The notes: generated by a model not told the origin, from the letters alone. 56,590 nt of DNA from Ectothiorhodospiraceae bacterium (GCA_007125455.1 SLDE01000019.1:1-56590); one strand, 5' to 3'; positions 35,782 to 45,065 are shown, counted from the first letter of the stretch. Numbers and translations: made by a program.

Positions 35782-36354
35782 ATGCAGGGCTACCTGACCT
35801 CACCGGTGGAGTTCCTCATCACCACCGTATTCCAGCTTTACATCATGCTGGTGATGGCCCGTTTCCTGTTCCAGTGGGTGCGGGCCGACTTCTACAACCC
35901 CATCTCCCAATTCCTGGTCAAGGCCACCAACCCCCCTCTGCTACCGCTGCGGCGCATCATCCCCGGCTGGGGCGGGATCGATCTGGCGGCGGTGGTGTTG
36001 ATGCTCGCCCTGCAGATGATATCGCTGCTGATCGTACTCACCCTACGCAGCGCCGGGGTGCCCTTCGAGACCCTGCTGCTGTGGTCACTGGCCGAGTTGG
36101 TCGGGCTGGGCTTTAACTTCTTCATCTTCGCGATCATCATCCAGGTGGTATTCAGTTGGATCAACCCCGGTCAATACAACCCCCTGACCGCCCTGCTGGC
36201 CAATCTGACCAGCCCGCTGCTGCGCCCGGCGCGCCGCCTGCTGCCCCCCATCTCCGGGATCGACCTCTCTCCCCTGCTGGTGCTGTTGGCACTGCAGGTG
36301 ATGAAGATGTTGATCGTGCCGCCACTGCTGCACCTGGCTGGGGTGGGGCGATAG
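35782..36354 (+). CDS. yggT: YggT family membrane protein
   Basis: A 190-residue inner-membrane protein with two YGGT repeats, each a pair of hydrophobic segments joined by a short loop (YNPISQFLVKATNPPLLPLR and YNPLTALLANLTSPLLRPAR). Function is unsettled; homologues have been linked to osmotic tolerance and cell-envelope organisation. It is tightly packed between proC and yggU. Confidence 0.93.
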   Translation: MQGYLTSPVEFLITTVFQLYIMLVMARFLFQWVRADFYNPISQFLVKATNPPLLPLRRIIPGWGGIDLAAVVLMLALQMISLLIVLTLRSAGVPFETLLLWSLAELVGLGFNFFIFAIIIQVVFSWINPGQYNPLTALLANLTSPLLRPARRLLPPISGIDLSPLLVLLALQVMKMLIVPPLLHLAGVGR

Positions 36355-36363
36355 GCCTACAGC

Positions 36364-36663
36364 GTGGCTTGGTATCAGTGGCAAGGCGACACCCTGATCC
36401 TGCGTCTGCGCCTGCAACCCGGTGCCAGCCGAGACGCCGTCCTCGGCCCCTGGGGTGCGGACAGCTTGCGGGTAGCCGTGCAGGCCCCGCCGGTGGATGG
36501 CAAGGCCAATAAGCGCCTGCAGCGCTTCGTCGCCAAGGCCTTTGACACCGCCCCCCGCCAGGTCAAACTGCTCGGCGGAGAGCACTGCCGCGACAAACGC
36601 CTGGCCGTCGATGGGCCACAAAGACTGCCCGAAGACTGGGGAATCGAAGCCAAACCAGTGTAG
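36364..36663 (+). CDS. yggU: YggU/DUF167 family protein
   Basis: A 99-residue protein of the DUF167 family with LQPGASRDAVLG, VQAPPVDGKANKRL and GEHCRDKRL. Function unknown. The start is a GTG nine bases after the yggT stop. The usual yggS-proC-yggT-yggU series ends here; the next gene is not part of it. Confidence 0.9.
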   Translation: MAWYQWQGDTLILRLRLQPGASRDAVLGPWGADSLRVAVQAPPVDGKANKRLQRFVAKAFDTAPRQVKLLGGEHCRDKRLAVDGPQRLPEDWGIEAKPV

Positions 36664-36826
36664 AATGATGTGTTGAAATTCACAAAAGTCGGTCATGCAC
36701 TGGCAATAGGCCACACTATCGCGGAATATCAGCCAACAGAGGGATAACAAACGCAAGGGCCGCCAGGACAAAAAAACACGGACCCGGCATAACCACGATA
36801 ATTCAAACAGCTTGAGACGACTATCC

Positions 36827-38803
36827 ATGGCAAACAAACGCTTTACCGAACAGATGCAGGCCTACGGGCAGTGGAAGAAGGATCTAATCGTCGGGATCGA
36901 GAGCTATCAAAAGTGGCTCAATACCCACGAAATGGGCAGCCCCGAAGATGAGCTGCGGATCTACGAAAGCATCTCCTCGCTGCGCTCCGACAAACTGACC
37001 ATCGCCTTCGTCGCCGAGTTTGCCCGTGGCAAGACCGAGCTTATCAACGCCATCTTCTTTTCCGAATACGATCGTCGCCTGCTCCCCTCCGAGGCCGGTC
37101 GCACCACCATGTGCCCCACCGAGCTGTTTTACGACAACAATGAACAACACGCCTACATCCGCCTGCTGCCGATCGAAACCCGTCTCAACGAGACCAGCAT
37201 CAGCGAATACAAGAGCGAACCCATCCACTGGACATCGATGGACCTGGATCTGGAAAACCCGGACAACATGGCCGAGGCCTTCCAGGAGATCGTCAAGACC
37301 AAACAGGTGCCACTGGACGAGGCCAGGAAGCTGGGGCTCTACGACGATAGCGACAGCCACCTACACGGTACCAATGGCTCCCCACCGGAGAGCATCGAGA
37401 TCCCCACCTGGCGCCACGCCCAGATCAGCTTCCCCCATCCGCTGCTCAAGCAGGGCTTGGTGATCCTCGACACCCCTGGCCTCAACGCCCTGGGCAGCGA
37501 ACCGGAACTGACCCTCAACATGCTGCCCAGTGCCCAGGCGGTGATGTTTATCATGTCCGCCGACACCGGCGTCACCAAATCCGACATGGACATGTGGGTG
37601 CACAACGTCAAACCCCTGCGCCAGGGGCGCGAAAAGAGCACCATCGTGGTGCTCAATAAGGTCGATACCCTGTGGGACGACCTCAAAAGCAACGAAGCGG
37701 TGGAAAAGAGCATCGCCGATCAATGCCGCAAGGCTGCACAGACCCTGGGTCTGGAGAGCAGCTCAGTCACTCCGGTGTCGGCACAGAAGGGCTTGCTCGC
37801 CAAGATCCGCCACGACCAAGAGCTACTCGCACGCAGCAACATCCTCACCCTCGAATCGATCCTCGCCAACGATGTACTGCCCCAACAGCAGGAGATCGTG
37901 CGTCAGCACGTACAGGCCGAGGTGGGTAACATGATCAAAGAATCACGCGAACTGCTCGCCTCGCGTTTTCGCTCGGTCAAAAATCAGCTCGAAGAGCTCA
38001 ACAACCTCAGTGGCAAGAACAACGAGGTCATCGAACACCTGATGCAAAAGACCCGCGAAGAGCAGGTCGCCTACCACCGCAACGTGGAAAGCTTTAACGC
38101 CAATAAGAAGATCCTCTCGGAGCAAAGCCGCAAGCTGCTCGGCCTGCTCAGTCTCACCGAGCTGGACAAGCTGGTCTCCAAGAGTCGCGAATCGATGACC
38201 GGCAGCTGGACTACCCACGGCCTGAAACAAGGCATGAAGACCTTCTTCGACGGTGTGACGGCGATGTTCAACCAGGTGGATGAATACACCGACCAGCTCA
38301 ACCGGCTGGTCAATACCGTCTACCACAAGTTCCAGGCGGAACACGACATCAAAGGGATCGACCCGGTGCTGTTCAACATCACCCAGTACAAGGAGGAGAT
38401 GGACAAGCTTTATCAAGAGGCCGATGCCTTCCGCAATAGCCCGGTAACCACCATGACCGAGCAGACCTTTGTGGTCAAAAAGTTCTTCATCTCGCTGGTC
38501 AGCCATGCGCGCAACATCTTCTTCAAGGCCCACCGCGATGCCGAAAGCTGGAGCAAAGCGGTAATGTCGCCCCTGGTCAAGCAGATCAAGGACCACAAGG
38601 AACAGATGGACAAACGCCTGGACAACCTGCGCAAGATCAACGAATCCCGCGATACCCTGGAAAGTCGTATGGATGAGCTGAAAAAGAGCGCCCGGCTGCT
38701 CAAACAGCAACACGACGAGGTCGCCGGGATCTACAAGGTTATCAACCGCCCCCTCCAAGGCACGGAGGCCAACGTCCCGGCAGCGAAGGCCAAGGCGGGG
38801 TAA
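36827..38803 (+). CDS. Dynamin-like large GTPase
   Basis: A 658-residue protein. The P-loop at residues 63-70 is AEFARGKT, in which the first Gly of the usual GxxxxGK[ST] is Ala. A switch Thr-containing segment GRTTMCPTE follows, with DTPG near 215 and NKVD near 277. After the GTPase domain come long helical stretches rich in Lys, Glu and Gln, as in bacterial dynamin-like proteins with a stalk. No strong membrane helix is obvious. The ATG at 36827 is chosen over an upstream TTG. It lies alone, with about 160 bases before it and a hairpin after it. The substrate membrane or partner is unknown. Confidence 0.85.
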   Translation: MANKRFTEQMQAYGQWKKDLIVGIESYQKWLNTHEMGSPEDELRIYESISSLRSDKLTIAFVAEFARGKTELINAIFFSEYDRRLLPSEAGRTTMCPTELFYDNNEQHAYIRLLPIETRLNETSISEYKSEPIHWTSMDLDLENPDNMAEAFQEIVKTKQVPLDEARKLGLYDDSDSHLHGTNGSPPESIEIPTWRHAQISFPHPLLKQGLVILDTPGLNALGSEPELTLNMLPSAQAVMFIMSADTGVTKSDMDMWVHNVKPLRQGREKSTIVVLNKVDTLWDDLKSNEAVEKSIADQCRKAAQTLGLESSSVTPVSAQKGLLAKIRHDQELLARSNILTLESILANDVLPQQQEIVRQHVQAEVGNMIKESRELLASRFRSVKNQLEELNNLSGKNNEVIEHLMQKTREEQVAYHRNVESFNANKKILSEQSRKLLGLLSLTELDKLVSKSRESMTGSWTTHGLKQGMKTFFDGVTAMFNQVDEYTDQLNRLVNTVYHKFQAEHDIKGIDPVLFNITQYKEEMDKLYQEADAFRNSPVTTMTEQTFVVKKFFISLVSHARNIFFKAHRDAESWSKAVMSPLVKQIKDHKEQMDKRLDNLRKINESRDTLESRMDELKKSARLLKQQHDEVAGIYKVINRPLQGTEANVPAAKAKAG

Positions 38804-38823
38804 ATAGGAAGTTGGATTATGCT

Positions 38824-38876
38824 GGCCCGAGCATCGGGCCGAGGCAAATCAACGGTTGTTCAACGGGCGTTTTTTT
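38824..38876 (+). terminator. Hairpin and T-tract after the dynamin-like gene
   Basis: GGCCCGA-GCA-TCGGGCC is a strong 7-bp stem about 20 bases past the stop. A run of seven T lies some 30 bases further on, with only a weak stem before it. Termination here is plausible but not canonical. The region also leads into metX. Confidence 0.45.
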
Positions 38877-38921
38877 GCCAGACTTTCACCCCATTATTGC
38901 GATTAGCCCAAAGACGCCCCC

Positions 38922-40070
38922 ATGCCAGAATCCATCCCGGTCGACTCCGTCGGCCTGGTTACCCCACAGACCCACCACTTCGACCAGCCACTGACCCTGG
39001 ACTGCGGTCGTGTGCTGGCGCAATACGATCTGATCTACGAGACCTACGGCGAACTCAACGCCGCCGCCGACAATGCCATCCTGATCTGCCACGCCCTCTC
39101 TGGCGATCACCATGCGGCCGGTTATCACAGCATGGACGAGCGCAAGCCCGGCTGGTGGGATTCGGCGATTGGCCCCGGCAAACCCATCGACACCAACCGT
39201 TTCTTCGTGGTCAGCCTCAACAACCTGGGCGGCTGCAAAGGCTCCACCGGCCCCAACACCATCAACCCGGACACCGGCAAGCTGTGGGGGCCCGATTTCC
39301 CCATCGTCACGGTGCGCGACTGGGTAGAAAGCCAGGCCCGCCTTGCCAACATCCTGGGGATCACACAGTGGGCCGCGGTGATCGGCGGCTCCCTGGGCGG
39401 GATGCAGGTGCTGCAATGGGCCATCGACTACCCCGAACGCCTGCGCCACGCGGTGGTCATCGCCGCCGCACCCAACCTCACGGCGCAAAACATCGCCTTT
39501 AATGAGGTGGTGCGCCAGGCACTGCGCTCCGATCCCGGCTTTCACGAGGGGCGTTATGCCGAGCACGGCGTCGTCCCTGCCCACGGGCTGAAGATCGCCC
39601 GTATGCTCGGCCACATCACCTATCTCTCCGACGATGCCATGCGCAAGAAATTCGGTCGCGAGCTGCGCGAAGGCAAGATCAGCTTCGGCTTTGACGTGGA
39701 GTTTCAGGTAGAAAGCTACCTGCGCTACCAGGGTGAGTCCTTCGTCGATCGCTTCGACGCCAACACCTACCTGCTGATGACCAAGGCGCTGGACTACTTC
39801 GATCCGGCCGCCGCCCACGGCGGGGATCTCTCCGCCGCACTGGCCCATGTGCAAGCGCGTTTCCTGGTGGTCTCTTTCACCAGTGACTGGCGCTTCGCCC
39901 CTGAGCGCTCACGGGAGATCGTCAAGGCACTGCTGGATGGCGACAAGCCGGTCAGCTACGCCGAGGTCGAGGCCCACCACGGCCACGACGCCTTCCTGAT
40001 CCCGATCCCACACTACTTCGACGTATTCCACTCCTACATGGCGTTGATCGCCCAGGAGGTTTCGCCATGA
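38922..40070 (+). CDS. metX: Homoserine O-acyltransferase MetX
   Basis: Activates homoserine by O-acylation in methionine synthesis. The 382-residue alpha/beta hydrolase has HALSGDHHAAG, GGCKGSTGP and the nucleophile elbow GGSLGGMQ with Ser157; the Asp and His of the triad are in TSDWRF and HHGHDAF. MetX enzymes paired with MetW in gammaproteobacteria have in several cases been shown to use succinyl-CoA rather than acetyl-CoA, so the acyl donor is not certain. It overlaps metW by four bases. The ribosome site is weak. Confidence 0.93.
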   Translation: MPESIPVDSVGLVTPQTHHFDQPLTLDCGRVLAQYDLIYETYGELNAAADNAILICHALSGDHHAAGYHSMDERKPGWWDSAIGPGKPIDTNRFFVVSLNNLGGCKGSTGPNTINPDTGKLWGPDFPIVTVRDWVESQARLANILGITQWAAVIGGSLGGMQVLQWAIDYPERLRHAVVIAAAPNLTAQNIAFNEVVRQALRSDPGFHEGRYAEHGVVPAHGLKIARMLGHITYLSDDAMRKKFGRELREGKISFGFDVEFQVESYLRYQGESFVDRFDANTYLLMTKALDYFDPAAAHGGDLSAALAHVQARFLVVSFTSDWRFAPERSREIVKALLDGDKPVSYAEVEAHHGHDAFLIPIPHYFDVFHSYMALIAQEVSP

Positions 40071-40672
40071 GCGAGCTGCGTTCCGACCTGGCCATCATCA
40101 GTAACTGGATCGCCCCCGGCAGCCGGGTACTCGATCTGGGCTGCGGCGATGGCACCCTACTCGATTACCTCAAACGCGAGCGGGACGTGGACGGCTACGG
40201 GCTGGAGATCGATCCGGACAACATCGTCGCCTGCATCAAGCGCGGCGTGAGCGTGATCCAGAGTGACCTGGACGCCGGGCTGAGTGACTACTTCGACGAT
40301 GCCTCTTTCGACTACGTGGTGATGAGCCAGACCCTGCAGGCAATGTACTACCCCTCACGGCTGCTCAGCGAGATGCTGCGCGTCGGGCGCGAGGGGATCG
40401 TCACCTTCCCCAACTTCGGCCACTGGCGTGCCCGCGCCCAGTTGGCGCTGGCCGGCCACATGCCCCTCTCCCGCGCCCTGCCCAACCAGTGGTACGATAC
40501 CCCCAATATCCACCTGTGTACCCTCAAGGACTTTGAAGCCCTGTGTACACGTCTGGATATCGAGATCCTGCAACGCAGCGTGGTCGACACCGCCCACCGC
40601 AGCAACTTCGCCATCTCCCTGCTACCCAACCTGCTCGGCGAGCTTGCCCTCTACCGCTTCCGGCGCAACTAA
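40067..40672 (+). CDS. metW: Methionine biosynthesis protein MetW
   Basis: A 201-residue class I SAM-dependent methyltransferase-fold protein: VLDLGCGDGTLLDYL, ESDLDAGL-type acidic loop and QTLQAMYYPSRLLSEMLRV. MetW works with MetX; activation of the acyltransferase by MetW has been reported. The ATGA overlap with metX supports coupling. DUF945 follows 11 bases later. Confidence 0.93.
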   Translation: MSELRSDLAIISNWIAPGSRVLDLGCGDGTLLDYLKRERDVDGYGLEIDPDNIVACIKRGVSVIQSDLDAGLSDYFDDASFDYVVMSQTLQAMYYPSRLLSEMLRVGREGIVTFPNFGHWRARAQLALAGHMPLSRALPNQWYDTPNIHLCTLKDFEALCTRLDIEILQRSVVDTAHRSNFAISLLPNLLGELALYRFRRN

Positions 40673-40683
40673 GGAATATCACC

Positions 40684-42033
40684 ATGGCTATGAAAGCACT
40701 ACGTTTTACCATTGGCGCCGTTGTCATTGCCGCCACCACCGCCACCGCAGCCTGCTGGTATACCGGCCAGCGTTTCGAGGACGGCTTCAGCAGTGCCATC
40801 GGGCAGTATCAACACCCGGATCTGGCGATACAGCTTGTCGAGTACGAGCGTGGGCTATTCAGTGCCACCGCCACCACCGAGTGGCAACTCAAGGCCCCGA
40901 ATGAGACCCTGAGCTTTCACCTGACCCACCAGATCAAGCATGGCCCACTGCCAGCGGGCAAACTGGCCCGGCTGGAGTCGACCCTGGTCAATGAACAACT
41001 CCCCGAGCAACTGGTAACCCTGTTCGCCGGACAACCACCGCTGCGCATCGACAGCACGGTCTATCTGAGCGGCAACCACCAGCACCAGCTAAGCTCACCC
41101 ACGGCCAGGCAGGAGATCGAGGGTGTTGAGATCAGCTGGCAGGGCGCTCAGGGGGCGCTGGCCTTCAGTGAAGACAACCACCGCCTGGATGCCCAGCTCG
41201 ACATTCCCGGCCTGAGCCTCAACGATGGTCATAACCGGCTACAGCTAGAGGGGATGAGCCTCCAGGCCGACTCCCATCGGCCCATCGGCCAACGCTTCTG
41301 GTTAGGCCCTATCGAAAGCAGCCTACAGGGGCTGCGCTTTAACGACCCGAACGAATCATTCTCGCTGCAGGGGATGAAGGTGAGCGCCAACTCCACCCAG
41401 GAAGGCGAGCAACTGACCATCCAACAGCACATTGCCCTGGGCTCACTCACCGTCGATGATCATCAGCTGCATGACTTGCGCCTGGGCATAGAGCTGGGCC
41501 GACTGGATGCCAGCAGCATGAGCCGTATCCTGACCATCCTCGAGCAGGCCCGCAGCCAACAGGAGATGCTCGCCCTGTGGGAAGAGCTGCCCAGGCTACT
41601 GGCCCACCAGCCCTACCTGGCACTCACCGAACTCAGTGGCCGTCATAACGATACCGGCGATGCGCAGGTCGAGGCCCGCCTGGACTACCTGGGTAACGGC
41701 AACCTGATGGCCTTCAACCCCAACAGCGACATCCTACTGGATGCAAGCTTCGAGGCCGCCGCCGAAGTGGTCAAGGCCATCATCGCCGAGCAACAGCGTA
41801 TGGAACTGCTGCGTCTGGCCGCCATGCTGGAATGGGATACCCGTTCGGAAGAGTTTGAGATCCTGCTGGAACAGAGCATCCGCGCCCAGCAAAACGAACT
41901 GCTCGAGCGTGGTCTGGTCGTCGCAGATGGTGATCGCTGGCGCAGCCACGCCCGCCTCGAAGATGGCAGCATGACCCTGAACGGGCGACCCGCCGACGCC
42001 TTGGTGGGCCAGCTACTGCAGCTACTGTTTTAA
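40684..42033 (+). CDS. DUF945 (YdgA-like) family protein
   Basis: A 449-residue protein with an N-terminal hydrophobic segment (FTIGAVVIAATTATAACWY) acting as signal or anchor and a long beta-rich body with repeated VEYERGLFSATATTEW-like strands, as in the DUF945/YdgA family. The C-terminal part has helical stretches. Function is unknown; it is expected at the periplasmic face of the inner membrane. The ATG at 40684 has AAGGA eight bases upstream. Its TAA stop is part of the palindrome at 42030-42044. Confidence 0.8.
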   Translation: MAMKALRFTIGAVVIAATTATAACWYTGQRFEDGFSSAIGQYQHPDLAIQLVEYERGLFSATATTEWQLKAPNETLSFHLTHQIKHGPLPAGKLARLESTLVNEQLPEQLVTLFAGQPPLRIDSTVYLSGNHQHQLSSPTARQEIEGVEISWQGAQGALAFSEDNHRLDAQLDIPGLSLNDGHNRLQLEGMSLQADSHRPIGQRFWLGPIESSLQGLRFNDPNESFSLQGMKVSANSTQEGEQLTIQQHIALGSLTVDDHQLHDLRLGIELGRLDASSMSRILTILEQARSQQEMLALWEELPRLLAHQPYLALTELSGRHNDTGDAQVEARLDYLGNGNLMAFNPNSDILLDASFEAAAEVVKAIIAEQQRMELLRLAAMLEWDTRSEEFEILLEQSIRAQQNELLERGLVVADGDRWRSHARLEDGSMTLNGRPADALVGQLLQLLF

Positions 42034-42044
42034 CAGGCTGTTAA
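42030..42044. repeat. 15-bp palindrome supplying two stop codons
   Basis: TTAACAGGCTGTTAA. The TAA at 42031-42033 ends the DUF945 gene on the plus strand, and the TTA at 42041-42043 is the stop of the convergent membrane-protein gene. An identical copy is at 45009-45023. Confidence 0.85.
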
Positions 42045-42733
42045 GCACCCAGGGGCGAAAGCAGCGGGCGCAGGATATAAAACAGGCCGATGGCGATCAC
42101 ACTCAGGCCAGCGGCCTTGATCACCCAGGGACGGCGCAGCAAGGTGGTCAGTTTCCCCGCCAACACCCCCATCGCCAGCAGGTTGGGGAGGGTGCCCAGC
42201 CCAAAACTCAGCAACAACAAGGCCCCGTCGATGGCGCTGCCCGCCGAGATCGCCATGATCAACACACTGTAGACCAGACCGCAGGGCAGCCAGCCCCATA
42301 CCAGGCCCATCACCACGGCCTGCGGTGGACTGCGCACCGGCAGCAGCTTGCGGGCATAGGGTTCGAGCGCCGACCACAGGCCGCTGCCGAGGCGCTCCAG
42401 GCGCGTAATGCCAAACCACCAGCCACCCAGATAGAGCCCCAGCGCGACCATAAACAGCCCGGCGACCACCTGTAGTACGATCTGGGCCTGATTGATGATC
42501 AGCAGGTGGGCAGCCAGCGCACCTATCCCGCCGAGCAAGGCACCGGCCACCGTATAGCTGAACAGGCGCCCCAGGTTATAGCCCAGCAAGTAGGGCAACA
42601 TCGGCCCGAAGCGGCCACGGGCACGCTCCGGCAGGCCAAAGCTCAAGGCGCCGACGATACCACCACACATACCGACGCAATGAACCCCGCCCAGCAAACC
42701 GACCAGGAAGGCCGCCAGATAGCTCAGTTCCAT
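42041..42733 (-). CDS. DsbD_2/TauE-SafE-like membrane protein
   Basis: A 230-residue polytopic protein of about six membrane helices with GGVHCVGMCGG near the N-terminus and WLPCGLVYS in the middle. This is the cytochrome-biogenesis-like transmembrane family (PF13386), often found near cbb3 oxidase assembly genes and thought to handle thiols or metals. The Cys pair CVGMC and the WLPCG Cys are intact. AAGGTAAGGA lies before the ATG. Substrate is unknown; it may be sulfite or copper related, but neighbours do not say. Confidence 0.8.
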   Translation of the reverse strand: MELSYLAAFLVGLLGGVHCVGMCGGIVGALSFGLPERARGRFGPMLPYLLGYNLGRLFSYTVAGALLGGIGALAAHLLIINQAQIVLQVVAGLFMVALGLYLGGWWFGITRLERLGSGLWSALEPYARKLLPVRSPPQAVVMGLVWGWLPCGLVYSVLIMAISAGSAIDGALLLLSFGLGTLPNLLAMGVLAGKLTTLLRRPWVIKAAGLSVIAIGLFYILRPLLSPLGA

Positions 42734-42852
42734 GAAATCCTTACCTTACATTGATGACCGCTTGATGCGGCAAAGCCCCCGCACCCAGTCAACCGGGCGC
42801 GAGCAAAACGTCTCAGAGCAGATACCATAGCAAACCTTATCATCCCATGCGC

Positions 42853-44106
42853 TCATACGCTCGCAGCGACCGCACGGGCATTGCGCACCACCGCGAAGCG
42901 CCGCAGCAACAGCAGCCCCGGTATCGCCAGCAGGGCGCAGAAGGTGAAGAAGCTGAACCAACCCACGATCTCAACCAGATAGCCCGTACTGGCCCCGGCC
43001 ACAACCCGTGGGATCCCCATCAGACTACTGAGCAGGGCGTACTGGGTGGCAGTAAAGCGCTTGTTGGTCAGGCTCGCCATGAAGGCGACAAAGGCGGCGG
43101 TCCCCATGCCGCTGGAGACATTCTCAAAGGCAATCACCCCCGCCAGCCAGGCCACGTTGCTGCCGGTCCACAGCAGCACCACAAAACAGGCGGTGGAGAC
43201 CCCCTGCAGGATGCCGAAGGCCCACAGCGATCGGTAGATCCCCCAGCGCAGGATCAGCAGGCCACCGGCCAGGCCACCGGCGATGGTGGCCCAAAACCCA
43301 AACAACTGTACGACCGTACCGATCTGCGAGCGCGTAAAGCCCATCTCCAGGTAGAACGGCATGGTCATATTGGAGGCCATCGCATCGCCCACCTTGTACA
43401 GCAGGATGAAGAGCAAAAACAGCATTGCCTCGGGGCGCTGAAAGTAGTCCCGAAACGGCTCCACCACCGCTTCTTTGAGGTTGGTGGGTGTCCCGGCCGC
43501 CACCTTGGGCTCACGCGCCAGCAGGGTGACGATCAAACCGAGGATCATCGCCAGCCCCATCAGCAGATAGACGGTACTGAACGGCACAAAGTCAGAGAGG
43601 ATCAGCCCGCCACTACCGGCCAGCAACATACCCACCCGGTAGCCATTCACATAGAGTGAAGAACCCAGCCCCAACTCCTCGTCGGCCAGGTCCTCGCGGC
43701 GAAAGGCATCCACCACGATGTCCTGGGAGGCGGAGAAGAAGGTCACCAGGAAGGCCAGCAGTGCCACCAGCCACAGGTTCTGCCCCGGATCGCTTAAGCC
43801 CAGGAAGATCAGGCTGGCGATAAGCGCCACCTGGGCGATCAGCAGCCAGCCACGGCGACGGCCAAACAACGCTGGGGTGTAACGATCCAGCAACGGCGCC
43901 CAGAGGAACTTCACCGTATAAGGCAGCCCCACCAGCGAGAACAGCCCGATGGTGGCCAGATCGACCCCCTCCACCGCCATCCACGCCTGCAACACCGAGC
44001 CGGTGAGCAGCAGGGGGAGGCCGCAGGCAAAGCCCATCACAAAGGCCACCAGCATGCGCCAGCTCAAGAAGACGCGCAGCATCTGCGCGGGGGACATGGG
44101 GGTCAT
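42853..44106 (-). CDS. ampG: Muropeptide permease AmpG
   Basis: A 417-residue major-facilitator transporter taking up N-acetylglucosamine-anhydromuropeptides from the periplasm for recycling. About 12 hydrophobic segments are visible. LVGLPYTVKFLWAPLLDR, SQDIVVDAFR and the FENVSSGMGTAAFVAFM region are typical of AmpG. The start overlaps the stop of the exonuclease III gene by three bases, so the two are coupled. Start is the first Met before MSPAQML. Confidence 0.92.
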   Translation of the reverse strand: MTPMSPAQMLRVFLSWRMLVAFVMGFACGLPLLLTGSVLQAWMAVEGVDLATIGLFSLVGLPYTVKFLWAPLLDRYTPALFGRRRGWLLIAQVALIASLIFLGLSDPGQNLWLVALLAFLVTFFSASQDIVVDAFRREDLADEELGLGSSLYVNGYRVGMLLAGSGGLILSDFVPFSTVYLLMGLAMILGLIVTLLAREPKVAAGTPTNLKEAVVEPFRDYFQRPEAMLFLLFILLYKVGDAMASNMTMPFYLEMGFTRSQIGTVVQLFGFWATIAGGLAGGLLILRWGIYRSLWAFGILQGVSTACFVVLLWTGSNVAWLAGVIAFENVSSGMGTAAFVAFMASLTNKRFTATQYALLSSLMGIPRVVAGASTGYLVEIVGWFSFFTFCALLAIPGLLLLRRFAVVRNARAVAASV

Positions 44107-44885
44107 GGCAGATCCATGTCGTAGTCGAGGATCAGTGGTGCGTGGTCAGAGAAACGCTCCTGCTGATAGATCGAGGCGGCGCTGACCTTTTCGGCCAAGG
44201 CCGGGGTGATCACCTGATAATCGATGCGCCACCCCACATTATTGGCCCAGGCCTGGCCCCTGTTCGACCACCAGGTGTACTGGTGTGCACGCGGCTCGAC
44301 CACGCGAAAGCCATCCACCCAGCCCAGAGGGCCAAACAGCTTGTCCAGCCAGGCCCGCTCCTCGGGCAGACACCCCGAGTTCTTCTGGTTGGCCTTGAAG
44401 TTCTTGATGTCGATCGCCTTGTGGACGATGTTCCAGTCGCCGCAGATGATGTAGTGGCGCCCATCGGCCTGCATCGCCAGCATGCGCTCTTCCAGACGGT
44501 ACATAAAGCTGTACTTGACCTGCTGGCGCTCCTCCTTGGACGAGCCGGAGGGCAGGTAGAGGGAGGCGACCGACAGATCGCCAAAATCGGCCTGAATATA
44601 GCGCCCCTCGGCGTCCATATCCTCAAAACCCTCGCCCAGGCCGCGCACCACGCGATCCGGCTCACGGCGACTGTAGATCGCCACCCCCGAATAGCCCTTG
44701 CGCTCGGCATCGCAAAAGTAGGCGTGATACCCTTCGGGGAAGTGCAGCTCGGCGACCAACTGGTGCTCCTGGGCCTTGGTCTCCTGGATGCAGACCACGT
44801 CGGGTTGCTGGGCCTGCATCCACTCAAAAAAGCCCTTCTTTGCCGCCGCACGGATGCCATTGAGATTCGCGCTGATGATACGCAT
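44103..44885 (-). CDS. xth: Exodeoxyribonuclease III
   Basis: AP endonuclease and 3'-5' exonuclease of base-excision repair. The 260-residue product from the ATG at 44885 begins MRIISANLNGIRAA, has CIQETKAQ, GDWNIVH and the C-terminal SDHAPL with the catalytic His. An in-frame extension to 44960 has no family similarity. It is divergent from pyrE and coupled to ampG. Confidence 0.95.
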   Translation of the reverse strand: MRIISANLNGIRAAAKKGFFEWMQAQQPDVVCIQETKAQEHQLVAELHFPEGYHAYFCDAERKGYSGVAIYSRREPDRVVRGLGEGFEDMDAEGRYIQADFGDLSVASLYLPSGSSKEERQQVKYSFMYRLEERMLAMQADGRHYIICGDWNIVHKAIDIKNFKANQKNSGCLPEERAWLDKLFGPLGWVDGFRVVEPRAHQYTWWSNRGQAWANNVGWRIDYQVITPALAEKVSAASIYQQERFSDHAPLILDYDMDLP

Positions 44886-45008
44886 TGCCTTAAGTTCGCC
44901 GTTGTATGCCAAAGATGGCGCACAGCATACCCAACGATCATGGCGCATCGCCAGCCCCAATTAGTACAACGATGCTCGATAGCACAACCCCTCACCCCAA
45001 CCATGGGC

Positions 45009-45023
45009 TTAACAGGCTGTTAA
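45009..45023. repeat. Second copy of the 15-bp palindrome
   Basis: TTAACAGGCTGTTAA, identical to 42030-42044 and in the same orientation, but here in the non-coding space between xth and pyrE. Confidence 0.85.
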
Positions 45024-45041
45024 TGCTCCCGACACTGCCAA

Positions 45042-45065
45042 CCGACGGCATCCATGCCGTCGTCT
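45042..45065 (+). promoter_or_regulatory. Palindromic leader motif before pyrE
   Basis: CGACGGCAT-CC-ATGCCGTCG, a perfect 9-bp stem with a two-base loop, followed by TCT. It lies about 110 bases before the pyrE start and closely resembles 30807-30830 before the PyrK-like gene. It could be an operator, a transcript hairpin or a copy of an interspersed repeat. Confidence 0.5.

Noticed and set aside
38819..39502. Plus-strand 227-codon frame overlapping the start of metX
   Set aside because: Arg/Pro-rich shifted frame of metX without family resemblance; metX itself is unambiguous.
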